NCBI GenBank assembly: GCA_035772785.1
Contig: JAOCPU010000017.1
Span: 248,001 to 312,000 of the forward strand
DNA: 64,000 nt
Direction: 5' to 3'
DNA from: Phlebiopsis flavidoalba
Taxonomy: Eukaryota; Basidiomycota; Agaricomycetes; Polyporales; Phanerochaetaceae
This document shows, piece after piece, positions 56,223 to 64,000 of the stretch. The first letter of the stretch is position 1, and each line of letters starts with the position of its first letter. The position numbers were made by a program, and so were the translations under genes. Below the pieces are notes generated by a model. It was not told where the DNA came from. It did no database searches and worked only from the letters and a program-made list of their open reading frames with translations.

Positions 56223-56690
56223 AGCGCATGGGGCCTACCGACATGCTTGTGTGAGAGTATGTAACCCCCAAGTTTGTATCTGTATGTTTTTCGATGCTCG
56301 ACGAACCACGTATCCTGTCGTAATAAGATGACTGTAGAAAATAAGTGATATATCCAGACGTCTATTCATTCGAGATATACTCATCGTGATTGTAATCGTG
56401 ATCCATGCTTCGCACGTTGCCCCTAGAATGATTGATTTGAAAACAGTGAGCAAGGCAGCCTTATATTTAGTCATGGCAATACCGGAGTGGCAATTCTAGA
56501 AAATAGAAAATCTCAGACTTATGATGTGACCAAAACGATGAGGTCCACTTTATCGGCTCTTTGCATCGCAGAGGCTTGACGGGCAATCGCAGTAAAATGT
56601 GTATCTAACGGCGTCAGGTGACATAAGCCGTTGAGTCTATCGTCGATCGCATCTTATCGATACACGAGTCATTAATTCAATACTGACGCG
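56223..56690. other. Intergenic stretch before the GFA array
   Basis: No gene seen. Contains an AT-rich segment at 56330-56540. Confidence 0.45.
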
Positions 56691-56699
56691 GCGAGTACA

Positions 56700-56706
56700 T
56701 ATATAA
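56700..56706 (+). promoter_or_regulatory. TATA box of GFA copy 1
   Basis: TATATAA, 71 bp before the ATG at 56771. Confidence 0.6.
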
Positions 56707-56770
56707 GCCACAAGAGTCAACGCACCTGTCCTCAAGAATCGCAAGCTGTGACCTTTGCACCAATCGAGCC

Positions 56771-57236
56771 ATGTCGCTCCAAGACAACAGCTCCAAAGAC
56801 TATAAGGGCAGTTTGTCACTGTGGCAACTTACGTTATACGTTTACAAGTGCGCCTTTCGAAGATGGCGGACGTGAAGTGGATCAATGCAACTGTGGTTTC
56901 TGCGTCAAGAAGGGAGCGCTGTGCTGTATGTCATCTTTTGTTCGGCAAATAATGACAATGGGCAAAACTCACCTCCTTGACATGCAAGGAGCGTTCCGGA
57001 GGGTCAACTCAAGATCACAACAGGCAGTTTCGAAGAGCTCACCCTGTACGAGTTCCACAACAAAGTCTTTCAAGCATTATTTCTGCCCAGTCTGCGGCGT
57101 ACAATCCTTCTTGAAAGATACGCCGGCCCGGGCCGGACCAGGACGAAGTTAAATTTGAGATCACGTAAAGACGGTGGATGGCATTAGCTTGGACAAGCTC
57201 AGCGTGAGGTTATACGATGGAAAGAATCTCCTATGA
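56771..57236 (+). CDS. GFA/CENP-V-type zinc protein, array member 1, one frame slip
   Basis: This family (glutathione-dependent formaldehyde-activating enzyme fold, also in CENP-V) binds zinc through three Cys clusters. From the ATG at 56771, MSLQDNSSKDYKGS is followed by the first cluster CHCGNLRYTF once the TTT at 56812-56814 is read as TT. Then VDQCNCGFCVKKGALC gives the second cluster. An intron starting GTATGT (about 56928-56990) is in the array-wide position. Exon 2 has FEELTLYEFHNKV and HYFCPVCGVQSF with the third CxxCG cluster. It ends with TVDGISLDKLSVRLYDGKNLL at TGA 57234-57236. The exact 3' splice site is uncertain. This is the most diverged member at its N-terminus, lacking the DWPEDA-type leader. 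Confidence 0.75.
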
Positions 57237-58015
57237 CAAAAACTGGGTAACGTACTAGTTCCCCATGGCCGTAGATATGTTTGCTTTGGGCGAGAATCTG
57301 TCCTTAGTCTCATTCGCAATCGTAGCATCAACGCTGGAGTCATTGTATACCGCCACTTGTGTGAGCGAATGATGTTCGCGCCAAAAACAAAGAAGAGCCG
57401 ATTCGATCTACTCACGTTAAGGGACAGTAGACCATTCTCATCGAATTCGACCCGGGAAGGCTGAAATGCCAGGAAAGCTAAAAAGATATTAAGCCGACAA
57501 TAAAAATGATCAAGGGGGGTCCCCCCCACATGTGGGGTCGATATGATGAGGACGAAGTGAAAGGGTGGAAATAGACACACGGATTATGGAGGAGATTGAG
57601 ACAGTAAAAGGCTGAGATTGTTCTACGAGGACGGCAACAACCAGCAAGAACGTTGTGGGATGCACATGACATGTGATTCACAGCCAGCCTTCGCCATCAA
57701 CCGATGCCATGCCGCCTTGTGATCAATGAGCTGAGTCAGACATCGCGTCAGACATAAGTACTTAGGCGGGTTCGCGCACCTTGACATTGTCATTCGGCAC
57801 CGACGTCGGCGGTTCCACGAGCAATGAGTCACTAGACAACTAGTCACCCCGCGATTACTTGTCTCGGCATCGTGGGAAATGCTATCCACACACCAATCTA
57901 TTGAAGGCGTATGGCTGACCTTATCGCTACGCGAACTCCATGGACATGCTCAGGGGCTTAGTTCACCGTGCAGTCAATGACGCGTGATGCGAAATTGGTT
58001 TATTCGACGAGTTGG
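57237..58015. other. Spacer between GFA copies 1 and 2
   Basis: The longest spacer in the array (about 0.8 kb). Minus-strand frames at 57161-57681 and 57623-57889 are not recognised. An ACGCGT motif at 57979-57984 lies 36 bp before the TATA box of copy 2. Confidence 0.4.
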
Positions 58016-58019
58016 CAGA

Positions 58020-58027
58020 TATAAAAG
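58020..58027 (+). promoter_or_regulatory. TATA box of GFA copy 2
   Basis: TATAAAAG, 60 bp before the ATG at 58080. Confidence 0.7.
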
Positions 58028-58079
58028 GCCAGCTCGCGCTGGATCAGGGCCAAGCTTCTGCAGCAGACAAAGTCGCGCG

Positions 58080-58517
58080 ATGTCCTCCACTCAGCCAGTC
58101 GAAACCAAAGTGTACTCCGGGGGCTGCCACTGCGGAAAAGTTCGCTTCAAGTTTCCACACGTTCCTTTCGAAGAAGGTCAACATGGCGTGTGCGATTGTG
58201 ATTGCAGTTTTTGCTCGGCGGCTGGCGTGTTGTGGATGTGAGCCCCACCCCCATGGCAGCCGCGATCTATAGTGACTTATCCTTGTCCTTGATTCAGATA
58301 CGGACAGCTTTCGGACGTAGAATTCACGGCGGGTAGCCTCGAAGAACTTACCGCCTATTTGTTCTACAAGAAAGAGAACTCTCATCATTTCTGCCCAACT
58401 TGCGGCGTAGAGCTGTTCGAGGTCAATAGTCTACAGATTGGGGTAAATGCACGCGCACTGGATGACGTCGACCCGCGAAAGTTGAAGCTCGACTTTGCCG
58501 ACGGAAAGAAGCTGTAA
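58080..58517 (+). CDS. GFA/CENP-V-type zinc protein, array member 2 (125 aa), intact
   Basis: Exons 58080-58237 and 58298-58517 sum to 126 codons with no frame error. The intron is 60 bp (GTGAGC..CAG). MSSTQPVETKVYSGG leads to CHCGKVRFKF, the first zinc cluster; CDCDCSFCSAAG gives the second; CPTCGVELF the third. Exon 2 also shows FTAGSLEELTAYLFYKKENS and ends NARALDDVDPRKLKLDFADG. The ATG is preferred over the upstream in-frame ATG at 57984 because the TATA box lies between them. Activity is inferred from fold only; whether it handles formaldehyde-glutathione adducts or another thiol conjugate is unknown. Confidence 0.88.
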
Positions 58518-58996
58518 TAGTAGCCAATACATTGGTGACATTGCGGAGAGCTTTGATAATAATCGCGCGTCAGAAGTGTGCTTCGACAAATTGCCGAGTC
58601 GTCTCCATTGCGTGGGGGTACCCACGATTACTGGCCCCAAAAGTGAGAAAGCCTTTTGCCAACTGCGTAGCTGCACAAGTTATGAGAATGGCTGGGGTCG
58701 GCATAGTGAAGGCGCTGACTTATGACGAATCGCTTCTACAGTTTGTTTTCGCATTGGTCAACAAACACAAAAATCTCTGAAATCAGAACCATAGCTACTG
58801 TTAGTCGCAGACAGTATGTGAATCAGGGTTCTGAATCACGCACAATAATTATTATTTCCAGCCCTGGACATTCTGCAACCACATGCTTACGTATACGCAT
58901 ATCGATACAGTCTCGCGTCTCGGCACGAACCGCAGTGAGCGCAGCTCTTAGTAAGGTATCGAACGCGCTTTACGCATCTGCAAAGAACCAAGAGAT
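58518..58996. other. Spacer between GFA copies 2 and 3
   Basis: About 0.5 kb with no gene seen; 58560-58780 has short frames on both strands without a motif. Confidence 0.5.
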
Positions 58997-59004
58997 TATA
59001 AATA
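58997..59004 (+). promoter_or_regulatory. TATA box of GFA copy 3
   Basis: TATAAATA, 59 bp before the ATG at 59056. Confidence 0.7.
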
Positions 59005-59055
59005 TGGGCCCATCTTTCTCTCGTATCTTCAGACCTCTTCAAGAGCGCCGCGGAC

Positions 59056-59529
59056 ATGGCAGACCTTGGCGAATTCACCGCACCACCTGTACCCCTCGAT
59101 TGGCCGGAGGACGCCGTCCGTAAGGAATATACCGGAGGCTGTCATTGTGGCAAGTTACGGTACAAATTCGTCCATCCCGTCTTCGACAACGGCGAGGGCA
59201 AGGTGGTTAGCTGCAATTGCAGCATATGCGTGGCCGGCGGGAAACTGCACATGTATGTCAATATCTCTGGGACGTGTCTGGATTTTGCTCAATAGCCTCA
59301 CCCTAGTTACATGGCGAAGGACAACCTCGAATTCACGAAGGGCAGCTGGAAGAACTCAGCACATATCAATTCAACAAGAAGCTCATCACCCACCATTTTC
59401 TGTGCGACGTGTGCCGTCTCCCTTGTATCGTCGATCAACGGGTTCATGGCTTTGAATGTAAGGGCGGTAGATGGAGTCGACGTTGATAAGCTGAACATCG
59501 TCAAGTACGACGGGGCTTCACTTCTTTAA
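59056..59529 (+). CDS. GFA/CENP-V-type zinc protein, array member 3, compensated internal frame shift
   Basis: Exons 59056-59252 and 59307-59529 total 140 codons, with a 54-bp intron. MADLGEFTAPPVPLDWPEDA precedes CHCGKLRYKF and CNCSICVAGGKLH. In exon 2 the residues between FTKGS (about 59337) and CATCAVSL (about 59403) are out of frame. The alternative frame there reads LEELSTYQFNKKLITHHF, exactly the family sequence. A missing T near 59342 and an extra T near 59398 would restore it, and both fall in homopolymers. After this, NVRAVDGVDVDKLN and the end at TAA 59527-59529 are normal. So either two cancelling read errors or a genuine compensated shift replacing about 18 residues. Confidence 0.82.
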
Positions 59530-59878
59530 ATGTGGCATAGCCCGAAGTTCGACCTGAGGATCTCGTCAATAGTTCATAGGACGTACTTAGAAAGAGGGAT
59601 ACATCACGATCTCGCCGCGAGATGCGAACCATTGAGCTGTCAGACAACGATTTTCCCCAAGGAATGTTTGTATCGGTCCCTGGCATGGTAGTGGGGTAAA
59701 TGGCCGTTATGAGTGGTTTGGGGCGGAGCCAACGCACCGCCGAAGCCGAAGCCGATCAATTGTTGAGTTCCTAATGACATTTCTCCTTGTGGGAAAGCGC
59801 CGACACACAGCGCGACACACGTACATGTCGATTCTAACGACAGTTTTGTGAACCCCAATCTCCGATGTTGCGACCATG
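59530..59878. other. Spacer between GFA copies 3 and 4
   Basis: About 0.35 kb with no gene seen. Confidence 0.5.
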
Positions 59879-59885
59879 TATAAAG
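59879..59885 (+). promoter_or_regulatory. TATA box of GFA copy 4
   Basis: TATAAAG, 36 bp before the ATG at 59915; the closest spacing in the array. Confidence 0.55.
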
Positions 59886-59914
59886 CGCGCTGCCGCTGTC
59901 CATATCAAGCAACA

Positions 59915-60418
59915 ATGTCGACCTCTACCCCATCGATCCCTTCCTTTCCAGCGTGGCCTGAAGACGCCACCCTGCGAGAATACGTTGGAAGCTGCCACTG
60001 CGCAAAGATTCAATACAAGTTCATGCACCCAATGTTTGAAGACGGCGCCTACCATGTGACCATCTGCAACTGCACCATTTGTGAGGCGAGAGGCTTCCTC
60101 GGGGTGTGAGGTCCGCATTCGCAAGGCATTATCGTATTGGCACTTACGTTGTCGAGCCTGCAGCTATGTACGCCCGAAGCTCGCTTCACCTTTAGGCGAG
60201 GCAGTTTTGAGGAGCTGACCGCGTACGAATTCAACAATAAGGTCATCAGGCATTACTTCTGCCCCGCGTGTGGGGTAGCGTGTGTGTCCTTCGCCAAGCC
60301 TGTGAAACTCCTGGCGGTCAACGTCCGAACGGTAGAAGGGGTGGAACTGGAAAGGTTGAAACTGAAACCATTTGACGGTAAGGGCCTCCATACTCTGAGC
60401 ACGGAGCACGCGAGCTAG
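59915..60418 (+). CDS. GFA/CENP-V-type zinc protein, array member 4, one frame slip
   Basis: MSTSTPSIPSFPAWPEDATL from the ATG at 59915 leads to CHCAKIQYKF (the usual Gly/Lys after the first CxC is Ala) and CNCTICEARGFLG. The intron 60106-60163 is 58 bp (GTGAGG..CAG). Exon 2 begins with a slip that one extra C in the CCC at 60173-60175 would repair. It then reads ARFTFRRGSFEELTAYEFNN, the third cluster CPACGVACV, and NVRTVEGVELERLKLKPFDG. It has a longer C-terminal tail than its neighbours (KGLHTLSTEHAS, TAG 60416-60418). The ATG at 59876 overlaps the TATA box, so the later ATG is preferred. Confidence 0.82.
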
Positions 60419-60763
60419 AAGTTGGAGCATGTTGAGGATGGACCTGGGCACTGCCAACGTGAGAATTGTGTGTATTTCAATTCGAAAGAAGGGATGATAT
60501 GGTTCTGCATGGGAAATTCGATGAAAGCGGGACCGATCATTGAGTCCATAAAAAGGGTCGGTGACTTCCTCATAGTGTCCATTCTTGTCTACGGCGGGAA
60601 TGTCAGGCTTCAGGTGACAAGCCGTACCTCCGTCAGTGAAACGGTAGATACACGTAAAAGACCATGCCTAAGAGTGCAGCATGGACGCGTAGGTGCCGGT
60701 GCCAAGCGAGATGAGGGAGTGAAGACCCACCTAGGTCTGGTATCTTTGGTGATGCGCAGGGCT

Positions 60764-60770
60764 TATAAAA
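60764..60770 (+). promoter_or_regulatory. TATA box of GFA copy 5
   Basis: TATAAAA, 73 bp before the ATG at 60837. The 345 bp to the left of it, from the end of copy 4, hold no gene that I recognise. Confidence 0.65.
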
Positions 60771-60836
60771 CCCCAAGGCCTGATCTCCAGTCTTTCACAA
60801 CGGCAAATCACCCTCATCACTACCACCCCGACTACG

Positions 60837-61342
60837 ATGTCTTCCAACGCCTGGACAGGACCACCAAAGTGGGCAGACAATGCAGAGATCAAAGAGTACG
60901 CCGGAGGGTGCCACTGCAAGAAGTTCCGCTTCAAGTTTCACCCACCCCGTCTTCGAGAATGGAGAGATGAAGGTTACAAGCTGCAACTGCAGCATTTGCA
61001 ACCAGCATGGCCTGTACAACATGTGAGTACCCGATGTTCACTTTGACAGCACGTGTGGCTCAACGACAATGACCTCACAGCTATGTGCCCCAAACACGCT
61101 TCGAGTTCACGGCCGGAAAAGAGAACGAGCTCAGCTCGTATCAGCTTGCTGGCAAGCCGAGCACTCATCGCTTCTGTTCTAATTGCGGAAGCAACCTTAT
61201 CGTCCGATGGGGAGACCTAGTAGTGGTCAACGTTCGTGCAGTAGACGAAGTAGACGTCAAAGGCCTAGATATGTTCCATCTCGACGGGCGAACCTTGTTT
61301 TTGAGGTCGGCTGCTGGGCAACGAGGGTCTGCGATGTACTAG
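60837..61342 (+). CDS. GFA/CENP-V-type zinc protein, array member 5, two frame slips
   Basis: MSSNAWTGPPKWADNAEIKE leads to CHCKKFRFKF. The TTT at 60936-60938 must lose one T to give THPVFENGEMKVTS and CNCSICNQHGLYN; as read, the frame runs into nonsense. The intron is 61023-61080 (58 bp, GTGAGT..CAG). Exon 2 has YVPQTRFEFTAGKENEL, HRFCSNCGSNLIV with the third cluster, and NVRAVDEVDVKGLDMFHLDG. A T-run (TTTTT, about 61300) may be one base long: shortened, the stop falls at about 61305, matching the length of the other copies. As read, the frame extends to 61342 with an atypical tail. Confidence 0.82.
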
Positions 61343-61480
61343 TCATGTCAGCGAGATCTACTCGGATGCGGAAGAGACGCGTCTAAGATGAGCAGTTAGC
61401 CTAAGGATGTATCGAGAAAATGCGCAAGCGCGAAGTCGTGCCTGAAAATTTGGATGATCGCAATGTACCAGCGCGTTTGA

Positions 61481-61487
61481 TATAAAC
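61481..61487 (+). promoter_or_regulatory. TATA box of GFA copy 6
   Basis: TATAAAC, 54 bp before the ATG at 61535. Confidence 0.65.
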
Positions 61488-61534
61488 TTCACGCCCATTC
61501 GCTCAGTGTCAACGACCTGTCGCCGCCATATAGA

Positions 61535-62013
61535 ATGGCACTCGCTACTGCAGAGGCAGAAATTCCTTCAGACTGGCCAAAGGGCGTGGCAATCAAGGAC
61601 TACGAAGGCGGTTGCCATTGCAAGAGGTTCCGCTTCAAATTCTCACATCCATCCTTTGAGAAGGGGGAAGTGCAAGTCATGAGCTGTAATTGTAGCATTT
61701 GCAATCAGCACGGCCTGCTACATATGTGAGCCTCTACAAACTTGGTCTCAGAAATGAACGTACCTTCTCAATCCCACTAACTAGATACACACCTCAATCA
61801 CGTTTCGCTTTCACTGCCGGTAGTTTTGAGAAGCTATCGGCGTACCAGCTACCCAACAAGGCCACCATCCATCATTTTTGCTCGAACTGCGGAAGTAACA
61901 TTATTGTTCTCAACGACGAGTACAAGGAAATCGCGGTCAATGTACGCGCGGTCGATGAGATAGATGTAGCGAGCCTGAGCTTGACGCATTTCGACGGTCG
62001 AAACAAGTTGTGA
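61535..62013 (+). CDS. GFA/CENP-V-type zinc protein, array member 6 (139 aa), intact
   Basis: Exons 61535-61725 and 61785-62013 join into exactly 140 codons. The intron is 59 bp (GTGAGC..TAG) with a CTAAC branch site a few bases before its end. MALATAEAEIPSDWPKGVAI precedes CHCKRFRFKF (cluster 1). CNCSICNQHGLLH is cluster 2, just before the intron. Exon 2 has FAFTAGSFEKLSAYQLPNKA, HHFCSNCGSNIIV (cluster 3) and NVRAVDEIDVASLSLTHFDG, ending RNKL. It is closest to copy 5 (shared NQHG, CSNCGSN, VRAVDE), so these two are probably the most recent duplicates. It is the cleanest reference gene for the array. Confidence 0.9.
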
Positions 62014-62270
62014 GGTAGATTAACGCTTATCATGCAGTAGTAGGGATGTTCGTATGAGTGAAGGGGATAGTTCAAATCAGTAAACGAATCGAACAAGTGT
62101 GTGAAAGTAAATTTGGTGTAGGGAGTGCGACGAACAAAACGGCGCAAAGACAGCAGCTCTCAGCAGCTCCGCCCTTGGGGGTCGGTAGGCGCTTATATCA
62201 CGTGTTGACGCGTAGGGCGCGAGTCAGGCGCCTCTCCGAGTTCCGTCCACCGTTGCTTCTCTCCGCGAGC
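62014..62270. other. Spacer
   Basis: Ends the GFA array; no feature seen apart from a weak TATATCACG at 62195-62203 upstream of the next gene. Confidence 0.4.
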
Positions 62271-62273
62271 TCA

Positions 62274-64000
62274 ATGCCGAGCAAAACTCGCTCGCAGCTT
62301 GTCCTCCCAACGAACGGCCCAAATAGAACGAAAAAGACAGCGGAGAGTGGTAGAGCGATAGAGCATGCGGGGAGCTCAGCAGTTGGAGAGACGCAGCTCA
62401 CATCCGACACGCATTCTGACGCGACCACGCCTCGCGGAAACAACGATTTACTTCCGCCTGCTAAGAGGCCTTCGTCACCGCTGAAGGGGTTGGATGGTGG
62501 GCCACTGGAGGAGCGAGTAGTTTAAGCGAGCTAAGCGGGGTATCGGACAAGAGCGGCCAGGCGAGTCCTCACCCACCGCAGGTGAAACTCACGCGAGCAG
62601 GAAGCAAGTGTGGGTTGCAATCTCTTCCAGCCCCAAGAAGCCGTCATCCACTAGATCTCTACCATCTCCCAAGGCAGATGCTCTGGCCACCGCTCTGACT
62701 CCTCGCGCGTTCTCGGTCCCACCTGTCCCGGAGATTGACCATGCGCAAGTACCCCCCTCGCCCTGGCATTTCCCGTCCAAGGGGCAGAACAAGTTCAGAT
62801 TTACGTCTGTGCCCCCCAACGAGGAAATCCATAGTACTACCAGCGGGGCTCGGCACGATGAAGACGGCGATGTGCAAATGGGGGAGAGTACGGCGTCGAC
62901 TGATGCTATCCCACCGCCTTCGTCAAGACCGTCGTCGCCAATGACGCCGATAGATTCGTCGGAACAAGACGTAATTCCCGAAACGCCCTCTACACCTACT
63001 CAAAAGAAGCTTACTATCCCTGTGTCTCCCTCCCCTGCTGAATTCCAAGTCAAGGTGAAAGCCCATGACGGGGAAGATGAACCGCAAGCAGGACCGTCCA
63101 CCGGTACAACAGCCCCTCGGCCCAAGACCCCGTCGACTTCAAGTCGCCTTCCCCGCCCGTCTGCTAAACCTTCCGGCTCGCTCATTCAAATGACGTTGCA
63201 TCAGACGTTTGCGTCCATGCCGGCGCGCCCTCCAGCGAGCGGTGTGAAGGCTCGCATGAAGCGGAAGAATGGGGTTGGTTCCAATGCGTCTTCCGTCTCA
63301 AATACGCCAGAGCATACACCGAGTTCTTCGAAGCATGTTGCACCTACGATAGCTAAACCTCGCGTTCCTGTAGACCCCGTAGCAAGGAAAACCTTTACTC
63401 CTCGCGCTAAGACTCCTGCATCATTACGCACGAAGTCACCATCCCCAGTAAACGCTGACGTCGCGCCTCCGCCATCGCATAAGAAACCTTCTGTCGTCGT
63501 TGTTGTTGAAAGACCCAAGCCGCTCCCGACAGCTGCAGGCAGTTTGCAGCCGAAGACACCAGCACGTACACCCAGCACATTACGACACAAGACCCCAGTA
63601 CCGGTGGTAGAGGTTCCTATGCTGAGGACGCCAGGCAGATTGACAAGCACATCGCTTCCAAGAACTCCAGCCATCGCTCGTCCCCGATCACAGTCCATTG
63701 GGCCTACGGGACCTAAATCAGTGTCAAAGGCGAGGACACCTACCCGCGCAAGGACCGTCGAGAGGACTCCGGCACCCACAGGTTCTAGATCCCGGCCTGT
63801 GTCCCCAATCCCAGTACCAAGATCTGACTCGCCTCTCTCCTCGTTGCCCGTGTCCAGATCGCAGTCGCCACAATCAGAGACCCGTGGGCGAACTCGGACG
63901 CCTCGGGCACTACCGCCCAACCGTCGCCGAATTCCCGTCGTTGCGACACCTCGGGTGCAACCCTCGGCTCGTACTGGTGGAAGGCCGCATACCGCGGGGG
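62274..64000 (+). CDS. Long disordered, SP/TP-rich protein, partial (runs off the right edge)
   Basis: The ATG at 62274 starts MPSKTRSQLVLPTNGPNRT. The frame closes at 62525, but reading the TTT at 62521-62523 as TT continues it as LEERVVKRAKRG, a nuclear-localisation-like basic cluster. From there one frame stays open for about 1.45 kb to the window edge. The product is dominated by Ser, Pro, Thr, Lys and Arg with many SP and TP pairs (for example PVPEIDHAQVPPSP, PETPSTPTQKK, RTPARTPSTLRHKTP). This points to an intrinsically disordered, probably nuclear and CDK-phosphorylated protein. No folded domain is visible in the part present. The 240-codon minus-strand frame over 63201-63920 is its shadow. 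Confidence 0.65.

Noticed and set aside
59876..59914. Upstream ATG at 59876 as the start of GFA copy 4
   Set aside because: It overlaps the TATA box (59879-59885); the ATG at 59915 gives a leader like those of the other copies.
63201..63920. 240-codon minus-strand open frame
   Set aside because: It is the shadow of the plus-strand SP/TP-rich frame. Its Gly/Val/Leu repeats are the complement of the Pro/Ser/Thr-rich coding sequence.

Overview
This looks like nuclear DNA of a filamentous basidiomycete, probably an Agaricomycete. The genes carry short GT-AG introns (about 49-87 bp) with CTNA-type branch sites. Several gene families are typical of that group: an Asteroid-type PIN protein, an HSP12A-like Hsp70, small secreted RlpA/expansin-like proteins, a DUF6729 element and F-box proteins. 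One intron-containing tRNA-Leu gene is present. Gene names come from reading the translated sequence; no database search was possible.

Layout: an RNA exonuclease REX4 gene (2.1-3.6 kb), an MFS transporter (5.9-7.9 kb) and an alpha/beta hydrolase (minus, 8.0-9.0 kb). A complete 890-bp hAT-like non-autonomous DNA transposon follows (9290-10179, 8-bp target duplication), 39 bp from a tRNA-Leu(CAG) gene. A decayed 21-bp minisatellite lies at 12.9-13.7 kb. A large DUF6729 transposase-like gene fills 14.3-19.0 kb (minus). Then come an Hsp70-like gene (minus, 21.5-24.0 kb), a coiled-coil protein, a poorly coding 25.4-29.4 kb stretch, a BRI3-like membrane protein, an Asteroid-type PIN protein (30.3-33.1 kb) and an NAD(H) kinase (33.4-35.1 kb). 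Further right are a small conserved fungal protein, an unrecognised gene (38-39.8 kb), an NTF2-like protein, an F-box protein (minus), a P-loop NTPase resembling crinkler-type proteins (minus), and two related RlpA-like secreted proteins.

The most striking region is 56.7-62.0 kb: six GFA/CENP-V-type zinc proteins in head-to-tail tandem. Each has its own TATA box 36-74 bp before the ATG and one intron at the same position. The right edge holds the start of a long disordered, SP/TP-rich protein.

Almost every recognisable gene is broken by one or more 1-nt length changes, and these fall mostly inside short homopolymers. Correcting them restores conserved motifs, so many apparent frameshifts are more likely base-calling errors in an unpolished assembly than true pseudogenes. 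Gene spans are therefore given as extents of recognisable homology rather than as clean open reading frames.
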